Shown: positions 12,001 to 22,250, counted from the first letter of the stretch. The stretch: DNA of 64,000 bases from Aplectana chamaeleonis (GCA_029168955.1 JAPDOI010001354.1:48501-112500); one strand, 5' to 3'. Translations and numbers: made by a program. The notes: generated by a model not told the origin, from the sequence alone.

Positions 12001-14389
12001 TTGAGATTTATATGTACAATGGAAAGGGGGCGATTGGAGTTTGAGGAATCAGAGTTGGTAGGTGAGGAGCACAAAACACATCGAAAAGAAGAGTTATGAT
12101 GCCTCACAGAACAGAGACCCGAACAGGAGAGATGCACCCACCTTTGGCATCCGAAGCACTGGACGCTGGTATGTCTCCTGGTAACATCCTTGCCGCACGC
12201 GGCGCATAGGTACTTCTGAGCGGGTCCAGGATTCCTCTCCACGCCGGCCCTTTGCAGGAGAATCCGAAGGAGAGCTGCGGCCGGCCAGCACCTCTCCCAT
12301 GACAAAAACCCTCTTCGTGGAGGGGATGACGTCGGTTTGCACGGAGATGATCTTCTTTCCTCCACACTGCCACGGCACGAACGTACGACATCTCGGCAGC
12401 TGGCCCATCTTTGACGATCCAATGTAGAAATAGCAGCATGAAGCGGAGGTCAGGCCTTTGGTGGTCGCTTATATCTCGTTTATTTGAAGGAATTGAGATC
12501 TCGCACTTGGCACGTGTTATACGGGAAATGTCTACTACACAATCAAGTAAAAATCCCAAAATTCATGCCTGAGGGTGTACTGTGCCTTTATGAGGCCCCG
12601 GTCAGAGTTGGTGCTATTTGCATCTGTAACCCACCGACACCCTCCAACACCCACCCGGTCGATACGTATCATTAAAATGATGGGGTGAGGTTGAGAAAAT
12701 CACCCGGTGTATCCAACTAGAGCCCACCTAAAATGATGAAGATGATTACGTGGCCAACAGGATTGCACCTGTTCAGAGAAATAGTGAAGGAGATCATAGT
12801 GAAGAAACGGAGGTAGCTGTGTTGATAGCTTTCTAGTGATACACAATGTTTTATCATCGGCCCGCCCACCCGGCGTTTTTCTCATCCCCCGTCATCCACG
12901 TATTGCATGGATTTCGACCGCGTCGTATACACCGGGTGATTTTCTCAACCTCACCCCCTCATTTTAATCATACGTATCGACCGAGTGGGTGTCGGCGGGA
13001 TACACCGGGTGATTTTTTCAACCTCACCCCCTCATTTTAATCTTACGTATCGACCGGGTGGGTGTCGGCGGGATACACCGGATGACTTTTGCATCCCATT
13101 GCCAATGCTTTCTGTCTGTATCGACCGGGCTGGATACGTCGGCTCATCCAACTATGACCGGGGCGTAAAGGCAGAGTACATTTAGAATATCTCTCGAGGT
13201 TTTCTGCTTATCCTGGGGACTGTCCCACACTGTTCCCAATGATGTCTCTGGAATCGTACGAGACCCACTGGGAACGGAGTTATGGCCCTTCTGAAATTGC
13301 CTGAAACTGAGTGGCAAAAGCATAGTGGGCGAGTTGTCCGAGGCTTGAAACTTCCTTCATTTGCAATTGATTTACGAGTGCGGATTTGACGGAAGAGAGA
13401 GGCTGAAAAAGAAATGGAAAGCGGGGTTAATGATCAAGAAACAAGTATCGTAACATTCTGTAATCTGCCGAGAAACTGGAAAACGACTCCATATTCGTGT
13501 TTTGCACTGCAAGTACCCCCTCAGTGCATAGCTTGGGCAAAATTTTTTTGACCATTGGGGTCCGCAATGGCAAGTGTTGAATCAAGTCAGGAAAAAGAAA
13601 TAAGAATCAGTCACTAGCGGCCCGTGTGGGGCGGGGGTGCTCGTCTTTCTAACGGATCACAGCGCTGCGTCTGACCATAGTAGATGCGCTTCAAGCGAAA
13701 CAGAGTTGCCCAAAGAGTGCCATTAGCGTCACAATTAGCCTTGTTGTGCTATTTTATTCCGCTTCCGGGACCGAAAATTCGGCAAGTGAAACGGAATACT
13801 CCAAAAGTAGTGGAATTAAGGGGATGGAAACTAAACTTTTTCGCACAGCGTTGGTGTAGAAACGCGACCGACTGCCTCTCCCACTCCCCCTCACCCAGTC
13901 AACAGTGAGTACGGAATTTCGCATGTGATTTTTTCTTCGAAAATAACGCGCTTTCACTAGAAGTAAAATTCTTAAAGACAGTAGCTCATACGTCAATTCT
14001 TGAAAAACAGAAGTTATTTGAGCGCAGCTCGCAATTTGTGGATCCAAACGAGCACAGCAAAACTATCAATTTTGTACTAGTTCTGTTTTTTTTATGGTTC
14101 TTTGGTGAAACATTCAATCCTAGAGTTCGAGATGAACTTGGTGTTTGAGATTAATGAGAATCATTGAAGTCGTAACTTCTTTCCTTCGTGTGCGTCTGTG
14201 GAGCGACGGGAGAGACCGCGAGAGAGCGGAAGAAAGACGGAGGGAGCAGCGTGCGCCCGATAGATCATAAGAATTTCGTTTCGGAAAAGACCATACTTAC
14301 CTTGAGTACTTAAATTAATGGGTATGAAAAATTGCTGCATCGTTTCAGGCAAAAATGGAAAGAGAAAGCGAGGCCCAAAACGTCACTGA
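1..14389 (+). CDS. Host multi-exon gene (partial at left edge), tentatively hyccin/FAM126-like
   Basis: I assemble seven exons: <1-80 (tentative), 270-427, 493-603, 2757-2844, 3264-3353, 6345-6479 and 14349-14389. All introns are GT-AG with TTTCAG or TGCAG acceptors, and the phases chain without a break to a TGA at 14387-14389, giving about 233 visible residues. The first three exons read like a helical cytoplasmic domain, with MPSLGHPPCHRAHP, then ERVYAQLSALFNVACSVT, then YALQVLINCLADSL. Hyccin proteins have an IPSL..PS.YHEP stretch followed by similar helices, which is my only reason for the tentative name. The later exons do not match what I recall of hyccin. The C-terminus is a short basic tail (KRKRGPKR). 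Hyccins are soluble partners of the TTC7/PI4KA complex at the plasma membrane. The exon structure is fairly firm; the family name is weak. Introns 2, 4 and 5 are full of mobile elements. Confidence 0.55.
655..2397. mobile_element. hAT-like non-autonomous element, 8-bp target duplication
   Basis: The left end is CAGGGATGAGCGGAA and the right end is its inverted complement. The flanks carry a perfect 8-bp direct repeat, GTCTGCAT (647-654 and 2398-2405). Ends starting CAGGG with 8-bp duplications are the hAT signature. Both subterminal regions hold arrays of CGGAAAT-type short repeats (669-780 and 2318-2385), as is common for transposase binding sites in hAT elements. I see no transposase reading frame in the 1743 bp. 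The interior includes a GTCCCACACACTTT-type minisatellite. The element lies in intron 2 of the host gene. Confidence 0.85.
906..1215. repeat. Degenerate ~45-bp minisatellite (GTCCCACACACTTT theme)
   Basis: About seven imperfect units alternate a CCACACACTTTT-like half with a GCGCACTCCTAGTTGG-like half. The same two-part theme recurs at 47812-47990 and 62230-62900. Short reading frames here follow from the repeat and are not taken as genes. Confidence 0.6.
2411..2635. repeat. Imperfect inverted repeat with ~65-bp arms
   Basis: The stretch around GTTGATCGAATCCACAGCGC at the left returns inverted at the right around GCTGTGGAATCGATCAAC, with CACGTGACGCGCGCG inside both arms. It looks like a palindromic MITE or its remnant. 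It lies directly beside the right end of the hAT-like element, within intron 2. Confidence 0.6.
3783..4262. repeat. Inverted repeat with (AC)n core and a 32-bp tandem duplication
   Basis: The left arm around TTGGCGTGCTGCAGACCAAC is mirrored near 4167-4260. In the right arm a 32-bp block beginning GGTCTGCAACACGCC is present twice in a row (about 4170-4233). An (AC)n run lies at about 3928-3948. Confidence 0.6.
4262..5780 (+). repeat. 1.5-kb dispersed repeat family D, copy 1, with terminal palindrome
   Basis: The sequence starts GTGGTGCGCGCGAAGCGCGC and is collinear with 41693-43690, sharing for example TCAGACGGCGT, GGAAATGGATGCAGGTCGCT and ACACGTCATCGAT. Its last 600 bp form a long inverted repeat centred near 5470, with CTTCTCCGTTAAACTTATCA on both sides. 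A third, reversed copy lies at 20930-21912. No open frame is shared, so I read it as a non-coding mobile repeat of unknown class. Confidence 0.75.
6480..6966. other. Intronic sequence, nothing recognised
   Basis: This is the start of intron 5 of the host gene. I see no coding region, RNA gene or clear repeat apart from the region's general short T-runs. Confidence 0.5.
6967..7126. repeat. 160-bp element with ~25-bp inverted ends
   Basis: CCTTCATTTCCACGCTACTC at the left returns inverted as GAGTAGCGGGGAAATGAAGG at the right. This is MITE-like; the target duplication is not clear. Confidence 0.6.
7127..7936. other. Intronic sequence, nothing recognised
   Basis: This is an intron 5 stretch. 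GCGATGTGA-type motifs recur near 7675-7790 without a clean repeat structure. No coding region is supported. Confidence 0.4.
7937..8195. mobile_element. PIF/Harbinger-like MITE, TTA duplication (copy 1)
   Basis: The ends GGCTCCGTGCATAGCC and GGCTATGGAGGGAGCC are inverted repeats and are flanked by TTA on both sides (7934-7936 and 8196-8198). TTA duplications with GG-starting ends fit PIF/Harbinger. A related copy lies at 27091-27358. The element has no reading frame and lies in intron 5. Confidence 0.75.
8199..8440. repeat. Degenerate copy related to the AGGCAGTGTTCACG MITE family
   Basis: The stretch shares CAGAGTTATGGCTCC and GTGGACGAGTTGTC-type words, in the same order, with the interior of the well-preserved copies at 44333, 48484 and 56481. 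The ends are eroded. Confidence 0.45.
8672..8940 (-). pseudogene. Second, older LINE 3'-end fragment
   Basis: Read on the minus strand it aligns with the last ~75 codons of the adjacent LINE. Both contain HT.FV, then a PP.V.ES motif, then a region before the final zinc knuckle. Identity is low, so it is a different, older family member. It lies immediately downstream (in LINE orientation) of the better-preserved element. Confidence 0.55.
8943..12560 (-). mobile_element. APE-type non-LTR retrotransposon (Jockey/CR1-like), near full length
   Basis: The element lies antisense within intron 5 of the host gene. It carries one long coding region with PHD finger, endonuclease, reverse transcriptase and C-terminal zinc knuckle. 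After the stop there is only a short 3' region and then an (AAG)5-like tail, seen on the plus strand as TTCTTCTTCTTCTTC at about 8949-8964. The 5' limit is uncertain: an upstream stop closes the main frame and I see no good ATG. Target duplication is not identified. Confidence 0.8.
8989..12422 (-). pseudogene. LINE polyprotein: PHD finger, AP endonuclease, reverse transcriptase
   Basis: Near the N-terminus is GVERNPGP, a 2A-like ribosome-skipping motif. A C4HC3 PHD-type finger follows (CAAC, CFGC, H..C, CVLC). The endonuclease shows HINLNGLRGK, VQETKL, AGDFNAH and SSDHIPV. The reverse transcriptase shows ALDLTKAFDT, the GVPQGG box and AYADD. The C-terminus has a CPDCGAIGHDTAHLFRC knuckle. Only two clear breaks exist: an in-frame TGA at 11676-11678 inside the endonuclease, and a one-base loss in a C run near 10143-10146 that shifts frame exactly at the GVPQGG box. 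The frames of 11676-12422 and 10101-11405 are the same. Such proteins nick target DNA and prime reverse transcription there. The copy should be inactive but young. Confidence 0.85.
12604..13160. repeat. Repeat with ~77-bp tandem units (GTATCGACCGGGTGGGTGTC), copy 1
   Basis: Units at roughly 12905, 12980 and 13060 each contain GATACACCGGGTGATTTT and CAACCTCACCCCCTCATTTT. The left part carries the same words inverted, so the whole is palindromic. A reverse-oriented relative lies at 48045-48420, including the shared GAGAAATAGTGAAGGAG block. Confidence 0.65.
13190..13450. repeat. Degenerate copy related to the AGGCAGTGTTCACG MITE family
   Basis: It starts near GTAAAGGCAGAGT and shares AATGATGTCTCTGGAATCGT, GAACGGAGTTATGG and GAGTTGTCCGAGGCTTG with the intact family copies. 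The right end is eroded. Confidence 0.5.
13451..14348. other. End of host intron 5, nothing recognised
   Basis: A short open stretch precedes a GTGAGT-like donor near 13904, but no matching acceptor or conserved protein supports an exon. I leave it unannotated. Confidence 0.35.
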
Positions 14390-14867
14390 TGGGATGTGTA
14401 TAGTGTATACCGCGAATTTAGTCATGATCCGCCAGCTTTCTGTGCTTAACTATGTACTAGTCATTTTTCTGTTGTTATTATATGTGTTGCTATGTTCTTG
14501 TTATATGTATTTTTTCAGTTCATGCGTAGTGCTTGGGTGTTTTTGCTGCTCTTTTATGACGGTTATACACGTATAGTCACAGATCTCCCATGTTGTTGAA
14601 AGCTCGTTGATCTTTGTTATGCATAAATCTGCTTCTGCTTATTTGTCGAGAACTGAGATCAGGTAACGTCTATAAACTCTGCTAACAATGCTAGTGCTGC
14701 GATAATGCAGCTATGGCATGCGCGTGGAAGAATGGGGGTCAGCTGCCCAGAAGAGAAGGAAAAAGTTCGTTAACCATTTCGTTCCAGGCTTTTTCGGAAA
14801 CAGCTTTACAGTGGGTAAATTTTGTATGTCGAGATTCACAGACTTCAGACGTGATCACGGACTACAC
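14390..14867 (+). other. Possible 3' UTR of the host gene
   Basis: The stretch is T-rich and follows the stop codon at 14387-14389. No canonical AATAAA is obvious, so the transcript end is not placed. No other gene is visible. Confidence 0.3.
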
Positions 14868-14871
14868 TTAA

Positions 14872-17610
14872 AGGTAGCATACACGCTCGTAAACGTATTT
14901 GATATAACTACGGAAATAGAATCGTATGGCTCAGAACACAACGCCTATGCATTTTGATGGAATGAATGCCTAACAAGTGAACCACACACGTCACTGACGG
15001 TGGAGATGACCCAGCAGTCCTGCTTTGGAGGAAAGGGGCAGATACAGGGGGCGTGAAAATACGGGCGGGGCCAAACTTGCTACTCCTGTAACGGCATTGT
15101 GGGTCGTTTTTGACGCTTCAAAATGCGTAGGCAGTCTACTTCGGACCGAATTATATTATTCGAAGAATATTCGAATAATTTTTCGAAATTCGAGTCATTC
15201 AAAATTCGAAAATTTTGGTTAATATTCGAAATTCGATTACTTCGTAAAGAGCGGTTTCGAATAATATTCGAAATTCGAATATTTCAAAAACGGACTTTCG
15301 AATAGTATTCGATATTCGATTATTTCAGAAACAGGTTTTCGAATAATCTTCGAAATTCGAGTATTTTGAAGAGCATATTCGAATTTTTGAAATTCGAATA
15401 ATCGAAATGCACAATCATCATTTCATTAAAAGCCCTTTTTTATCAATCTTTTAAAGCACACTCTATCAAAGCACCATCTTGACCTATTCACCGCACGCCC
15501 GAATTGGGGTTCTCACACGCTTGGATCGTGTGAAATATTGCGTCACCGTACAAGGTGCTCCATCGGTGCGATAGGCTGCCTGGAACGGCCAGCCAATGCA
15601 AACCGTTTCCTCTCGTTTTCGCACTTATTATGTAGCTGTCAGGCAGATATGGACAGCACTAGAGCTTTCAAACCCCTCCCGTTTCAGAGAAGCAGTTACT
15701 TGAAATACGGACGGGAGCGATTGAGCTCACTAATCTGCAATGATTACTCTAAAAACATTAGTTTGGAGTGGTCTTCGCGGCTTGAAAGATTTGGTTTTGC
15801 TCAGGCCTTGTGAATTACGATTTGCGAATTACGATGAATTTGAAAATTTACGAAATTACAAAATTCGGTTACGCACAACCGTGCTCGGCGTGGCACGATT
15901 GCTATTATAGGATCGCGCTACGCCGCGCCTTTCGGTGGCGGGAGTATAAACGTTGCATAAGGTCAATGGTATACATTGTCGCTGCCATGAGCAACAGTCA
16001 TGACATTTAGCACAAATCGTGGCGGGACCAGCGAAGCAATGTCACTGGCCGTCGGAACAGTTGTCGCGTGTCCGTCGCAGCGACGTATGGTGGAGGGCTG
16101 ACATACTGCAAATGTGCCGATGCCTGCCGTTGCCACTGTCGCTGTCGCTGTGCAATAGCGGTATAGAGCTTCGGGGAACCGATCGGCTCCAAACGTTAAA
16201 ACATGCCTGTCGAAGTGACAGAACATGTTTACCTGCAATTACCTGTCTGAACACGTTTTACCATTGGCCTAACGCCCTTTTCATACCTTCGCTGCCGCGT
16301 CAAATGCCGCTCCTAAGGAAAATAAGAAAACGCGGCGGTGGCGGAGAAAAGTTCTCGATCGTTATTACAGCTATAGGGGCGTTTGCCGCGCTTTACTTTC
16401 TCGTTACAAGTTTCTATAGCGAATCGATTTCGCCAGCATTCTCATGTGGAGAGAAGCTAGTTGCCAACTTCCGGCTCATTTTCTAGTAATCCAAAACACT
16501 GGCTTCATTGTAGCTCAAAAGCGGCATTTTCCACGGTGTCAAAAGGGCGTGAGGGTTTCAAGCTCGCGTATTCAGCCCTGGCCCCCACCTGAAGTCGTGC
16601 AAGCTCGGCGGCAGCCAATTTGCCTAGGCCGCGCCGTGGCGTAGTAGTAGGTCTTGAGAGCGGCGCTAGGGTCTCGGCGCTTGGGTGCGATAAGGCACTT
16701 CCCCAGAAAGGGATAGTGGTGGTCAAGTCTCGCCTGAAGCCAAGCGTCTGGTGCTAAACGCGCGTGACGCGCTTGCGGAGACTATGAATACTCCAGCGGC
16801 GACGCTATGGCGGAGCGGATTAAAATGGGCCCTAACTTTGACGAGCAAGCAAAATCTGTACACGCGATCACTATCTTGGTAGCAGAAGATAGCACTAAAA
16901 TCAATAATTATTAACCAAAATGAAATTGAAGACGAATTAATAATGAAAATCAGGCGTCAGACTATAAATTCATCAAAGCCACGCCCGCGCGTGCCGTATG
17001 AATAGCGCCTAACATTGTGGTAGGCTCTCTTAACCAGTTCCGGCACAATCCAACCCCGAACAGATTTTGCAGCCATCCTGGTTGAAAATGGTTTGAGATT
17101 AAGAGTAAGTGTACCCGATGAATGTTTCTACAAAGTGATAGTCACAGTTAATGACAGCTCAAAACTAATTTTCAAAATCGAAGCTATCATTTGTGAATTC
17201 GAGAAAATTTATCCGAAAAATAAAAAAAAATTATTATAAAATTCGAAAAAATTATTCGAAAATTCGAAGATTTTGATTTTCGAATATACTCGAAAATTTG
17301 AAATTCGAAAAATCATTTTTTCGAATATATTCGAAAATCGGAAAATCGAAAAATATCATTTTCGAGTTAATTCGAAAATTTGAAATTCGAAAAAAATTAT
17401 TTTCGAGTCTATTCGAAAATTTGAAATTCGATAAATTTGATTTTCGAATATATTCAAAAATTTGAAATTCGTAGAAAATGATTATCGAATATATTCGAAA
17501 ATTCGAAGATTTTTACAGTTTTGCCCAGGTATAGTAGGCAGTATATTGTAAGCTAAACGGTTCGATTCACGTTGTTATCCCAACCAAGTTTACAGGCGTG
17601 TATGCTGCCT
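14872..17610. mobile_element. TTAA-flanked MITE family A, copy 1, split by an insertion
   Basis: The left end AGGTAGCATACACGCT and the right end AGCGTGTATGCTGCCT-like (GGCGTGTATGCTGCCT) are inverted and flanked by TTAA (14868-14871, 17611-17614), as in piggyBac-type insertion. The halves 14872-15135 and 17534-17610 are collinear with the uninterrupted copy at 42960-43419. The middle is a separate insertion. Confidence 0.8.
15136..17533. mobile_element. 2.4-kb insertion with TTCGAA-rich ends
   Basis: It sits inside MITE A and is flanked by the direct repeat GTAGGCAGT (15127-15135 and 17534-17542), whose single-copy form is seen at the corresponding point of the other A copies. Both ends carry ~250-300 bp of ATTCGAATA/TTCGAAATTCG arrays (about 15150-15410 and 17210-17510). 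An 8-9 bp duplication with such ends fits hAT, but the terminal inverted repeat is weak. No transposase is visible; 15480-15610 resembles part of 52700-52760. Confidence 0.6.
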
Positions 17611-17723
17611 TTAAAAGTCGAGGGAGTGCAAGTCCGACGAGTAGGACCGCAATTCAGCGTGCCCGTTCGACACAGGGTAGCTCGCTTCGCCATCACTCTT
17701 GACCTGATTTCGCCGTTTGCGCT

Positions 17724-17978
17724 TACAGTTCACTTCCGCACTGCCGTTCAGTCCGCAAAGTGCACGCTGATTGCGAAATCGTGCTGCGGCGCGGTTGCGA
17801 GCATCCTCAGACAAGGATGTGGGATCACCCGGGCGCTTTTCGCCTTTGGTGCCCAGGTGATCCCACCGCCCGGGTGATCCCACATCCCTGTCTGAGGATA
17901 CTTGCAACCGCGCCGCAGCACGATTTCGCAATCAGCGTGCACTTTGCGGACTGAACGGCAGTGCGGAGGTGAACTGTA
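17724..17978. repeat. Near-perfect palindrome, ~120-bp arms
   Basis: TACAGTTCAC starts the left arm and GTGAACTGTA ends the right. The arms share CACTGCCGTTCAGTCCGCAA, CGCTGATTGCGAAATCGTGC and GGGATCACCCGGGCG. It would form a strong hairpin. Likely a foldback MITE; apparent reading frames on both strands are mirror artefacts. Confidence 0.8.
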
Positions 17979-19027
17979 CACATGGCCTGATGTGAAGCAC
18001 CAGTGTCTGCTGCCGAATCGAAATATTCAACAGCAGATCAAAACAAGCTTCAGGATTGTTTTCTTGCAAATTTCTTTGTTGATTGTCATGTTAAAGTTCA
18101 CGAAACGCTACGGAGCTCTGCCTTCGCTAGCGATGTCTCCCAAAACCATCACATAAGTTGCATGAGCCCTCCATCTAGTGATATCTCCCTGCAGTAGGAC
18201 TTAATTGATTTTTGGGGCTGCAGTCCAATCGTTCTCGCATTTCTTTATGGATTTCATTTTGATAATTTGTTCCAAATAAAAAGGCCATGACGCAATGCGT
18301 GACTCCGGTGCAACGGTGCAGGAGCTGCCTACACTTTTGGTCTCATTTCAACTTGTCGGCGGACCGTAGACGGGTCTGCTCTAAATGGTGTGAACAAAGA
18401 TTCAGTTCTTCTTGACGAGATGGCTCCTAACCACAGATTCTTTCTCTAACTAGGCAAGCCTTGGAAGACCCGAGACGTTTCGGGAAACGTCCCATTACAA
18501 GTTGTGAAGGATGAATAGAGTATCAAACATGTATGCCGCGTTTTCCCAATGGGCCATTAAGTAGATCAAAAAAGACGAAAAACTACAAAAAATAGGGTGC
18601 AACTTTCTCCAAGTGCCACCATGGCTGCATTTCTCATTCTCTACGAGCGAAAATTGGCTGGCATGAGCAGCTAACAGCCCTTCTTCGAAAAACACCATGC
18701 CGGAAAAAATCTGGAAAATTTTTTTTCTAGTTTTTTTTTCACCATGTACCCCCATGGGACATGATGCCCAGAAAATCAAAAAAATTTTCTATTGAAGTAG
18801 TTTTTAGTAGTTTCAGATGAAGGGTTAGACAGACATGTAAGTCAACCGAGTGTCGCCTCCTGGAAATGAAATATGGGGCTATAATGGCCACTCAAAAAAG
18901 GGATCCCTTTCTTTGCCTATAATTATCATTTCCTGTCACGCTGTTTGTATGCGTACGAGTGTTCTAATTCTCAACAATTCTTTTTAGAGCAAAATTTATT
19001 CATATGAAGATAATATTAACTATATAA
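17979..19027. other. No gene recognised
   Basis: Only short frames without protein-like conservation are present. Nothing else is supported. Confidence 0.4.
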
Positions 19028-19177
19028 TACTTCATCATCAACCGAAAAGGCTAGCGACTGTGACTGCGTTTTATGAAGCCACCGAAGCAGAGGCCAAAGG
19101 ATTGACTAGCGCCTCTGCCTCGGTTGCTTTATAGAACGCAGTCACAGCTGGTAGCCTTTTCAGTGGATGACGAAGTA
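19028..19177. repeat. 150-bp hairpin MITE, ~65-bp arms
   Basis: TACTTCATC at the left and GATGACGAAGTA at the right bracket inverted arms that share GACTGTGACTGCGTT and AGCAGAGGC (or close variants). Non-coding. Confidence 0.65.
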
Positions 19178-19696
19178 CATATTGAATAATCATTACTATC
19201 TCATTCTGAACTTATTCCTTTACTTGGGAACAAAATCCACTATAGTTGTGCTCGAATATTCGCAGTCGAATAAACATTCGAATAAATCATTCGATTATTT
19301 ATTCGATTATCGAGTATTCGAAAATTCCGAATTTCGATTATTATTCGAAATCGACCATCGAAAAAACCTCATATTCAATTATTATTCTGTTGTGATGGGA
19401 GATCAAACATCAGTTGATTTATCGACTGATCACTATGTGGGTGGGTTTTGATCTACTCAGAACTTTTTGGATTACTTGATTTCCAGCAATCACCAGCAAA
19501 ATCAACTTTAATTCGACTAATTTAGCTCGAAACCACTTCATTTCAACTAAGGATCGACTTCTGCCAGAGACTATCAACTATGAATTGGCTTCAAAACAAC
19601 TGTATCCCCACATAGCGCTCATCCACAGGGGAAAGCAACTTGAAAACCACTTTGCCGGCCGATTAGAGATGATATAACGGTAGAAACAAGCTTTAA

Positions 19697-20663
19697 AGGC
19701 AGCATACACGCTCGCAAGCATAGTCGAGATAACAGCATAGATAGGTCCGCACGGCCCGTACTATGTCGCCAACGACGTTTGAAGCGCTGAAAACTGTCCA
19801 GGATGACAATATTTGACAATGTTTGAACAATCATGCCTTCCACGTCCGTATTTTCACACCCCTTCGAGTAACAGAATGAGAATCGATACTTGAGAAAACA
19901 TGTGATAACTTAGAATGATAGCACTATAAAAAGGGAGTGCAGTAGAGAAAAAAACTCGATTTACCTCAATATAACATGTTTGTGCACTGATAAAATCCTC
20001 CATCTCAAGAGGTCAGCCAAAGTAGAGCGGCATTCTCGAAAGTGGACGAGAGTTAATAGGTATGCAGACATGTTATACTCAAGTAAACCAAGCCATTTCT
20101 CTCGTGCACTCCCATTTGATAGTGCTATCACTCTCAATTATCACACGTTTTCACAAGTATCGATTCTCATTCTGTTACTCGAAGGGGTGTGAAACAGGGA
20201 TGAGCGGAATAAAAATATGAAATTTCGGAAATCGGTTTTCGGGTTTCGGAACAGAAAATTTTTTCTCGGGTTTCGGAAATCGGGCGCGAAACGCCTGAAA
20301 AAGCGCGGAAATGCGGTTTTCGGAACGCGAAACGCGAAAAAATTCAAAAACGATCTAATGTTTTCTTACGTCCCAGACGACCTGATATTTTCGCATTCCG
20401 CGGCGTTTTCTGCGGTTTTCGGAATGCGGAACGCGGAATGCCAAAAATGCGCGAAACTGCGGGTTTCGGAACGCGAAACGCGGAACTCCGCTCATCCCTG
20501 GTGTGAAAATACGGGCGTGGAAGGCAAGATTGCTCAAACATTGTCAAATACTGCCATCCTGGACAGTTTTCAGCGCTTCAAACGTCGTTGACGACATAGT
20601 ACGGGCCGTGCGGACCTATCTATTCTGTTATCTCGACTATGCTTGCGAGCGTGTATGCTGCCT
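19697..20663. mobile_element. TTAA-flanked MITE family A, copy 2, long-armed palindrome
   Basis: AGGCAGCATACACGCTCG and its inverse are flanked by TTAA (19693-19696, 20664-20667). The arms are several hundred bp long, sharing GATAGGTCCGCACGGCCCGT and AAGCGCTGAAAACTGTCCA. The right arm is cut by a hAT-like MITE at 20195-20500. Confidence 0.85.
20195..20500. mobile_element. hAT-like MITE, 306 bp, 8-bp duplication
   Basis: The ends CAGGGATGAGCGGAA and TTCCGCTCATCCCTG-like (CTCCGCTCATCCCTG) match those of the 655-2397 element. It is flanked by GTGTGAAA at 20187-20194 and 20501-20508. The empty site is visible in the opposite arm of the host palindrome near 19850. The interior is GGTTTCGGAA-type short repeats. 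Confidence 0.9.
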
Positions 20664-20929
20664 TTAATTCACTTAAAGTACAATTCGAATGCCGGCGAGG
20701 GCCGGTCTCGAAACATGGAAGATTCTCGATTGCAATTTTTTTACACTCTCACATTGCTCCTGATCTTCGGTTTCCTCTTTTTTTCATATTGCCCTGTTTG
20801 GTTTCTTCTACTGATTCCTCTATTACAGTTTGGCAGTGCTAATCCTTTTCTATTCGACCTTTTTTTCGAAGTCTCAGCCAAAAATCATAGACAAACTATT
20901 TAAAAGTAGTAGTTTGGCGGTCAACCATA

Positions 20930-21912
20930 GACAAACCATTTAGATGTTGCAACAGAGGAGGGATCGGATTTTACAAGCTTCTCCGTTAAACTTATCCAAG
21001 CAAACTCTAGCGCGATATGGATTGGAGCGTTGCGTTTACCTACCTTAACCTACGCTGATTCCCTTATTACAGCTTTAAAAAATCGGCTTAATGTTTTTGT
21101 TGCCCGCTTGATTCTGCTTCAATAAGTTTACGGAGAAGCTTGTAAAATCCGATCCCTCGTCTTTCCCTACTTCTCGATAGCTGGTCTATAATTGACCGCC
21201 TAATCGTATTTTTAGTTATTTCACTTCATTTCCTAGCCTTTTTAATACTCAAAGCTATTTCACGCCAAAACATTTTTAAAGATAGATATTTCAAGGTATT
21301 TTTTAAACTTTTTTCACTCATTTTCACATTTCCCGAAGGTTCCCTTTTTGGCGTGAAATTTGCTCCGCGATTTCCGCTTTTGAGAGGTAAATCCTCTAAC
21401 GGGATTACGTGAGATTTTGCCCGAGCAGCACGCGTACATTTCAGCAGGAGATTTTGCCCGCGAGAGAGGAGAAAATGTCCGCCTGGAGGGGAGAATTTGT
21501 CCGCGAGGGGGAGAGAAAATACGCGCATGGAGGGGAGATTTTACCCGCGAGCAGGGAAGAAAATACACGCAAGGAGGGCAGAAAAATTCCGTCGCGAGGG
21601 CGAGATTTCGCTTGCGCTGGAAAACATGCTTGCAATGAGTGGTCATATTGCAATGAGTGGCCTCGCGGGCATATTCTCCACGCGCTACGCGTCGGGCAAA
21701 TTCTCTGTAAACCAAAAATTTCATGGGAGTACCGTTACCTTGCCGCCATGCTTTGAAAAACGGTTACGACTTTTCTCAGGGTGGTTCTAGGCAGCTGCGA
21801 AGATCTTGCCCAAACAGTTTTCGTGCTCCACGGCTAATTTAGTGCGTAAACCCACGATTCTCAGGTACGCTTCAAGGTTAAGGTATCAATTCCAAATTGG
21901 AATAGGAGCGAC
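20930..21912 (-). repeat. Family D, copy 3 (reversed), with an inserted minisatellite
   Basis: The terminal palindrome (CTTCTCCGTTAAACTTATC) lies at 20980-21150. The 5' portion (GGTCGCTCC..GGTACC..TTAGCCGTGGAGCAC) lies reversed at 21812-21912. Between them, 21400-21640 holds 40-60 bp units with GAGGGGAGATTTT and CGCGAG words, and 21660-21700 shares GCATATTCTCCACGCGCTAC with 45130-45150. Confidence 0.6.
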
Positions 21913-22025
21913 CGCGCAATCATTTTAGTCTGATGAATGGAAGGAGCTGCGACGGTAGATCACCCCGCGCGAATCGAAACCCCACTCAGTGAGGCTGTCG
22001 GCCCCTCTTCTGAGAAAATTTGCAT

Positions 22026-22250
22026 TGACCGTGGCGGGACGGCACCGCAACCCGAGACCGTACCGGGCCGATGTAGCAACGGCATAGTGATCCGAGCCCG
22101 TGCCGCGACACTGTAGCAACGGCTCCGCAATCTTGGAAGATTTCTTCTTGTCCGCAACAGTACAGCAACGGCACCGCTATCATGAACGTTCCCGCGATGG
22201 CGAACCGTGGGCCTCGCAACAGTTTCGAGCCGGCTTCGCGATATTGCCGC
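22026..22250. repeat. Degenerate GC-rich tandem repeat (GTAGCAACGGC units)
   Basis: Three to five units of roughly 40-50 bp share CAACGGC followed by CCGCNATC-like words. Reading frames on both strands are by-products. Confidence 0.45.

Noticed and set aside
13684..13930. Possible extra exon of the host gene before a GTGAGT-like donor
   Set aside because: Including it breaks the phase chain between the exons ending at 6479 and starting at 14349.
17572..17981. Mirror-image frames around 17.6-18.0 kb
   Set aside because: They are the two arms of a palindrome and read the same sequence on both strands.
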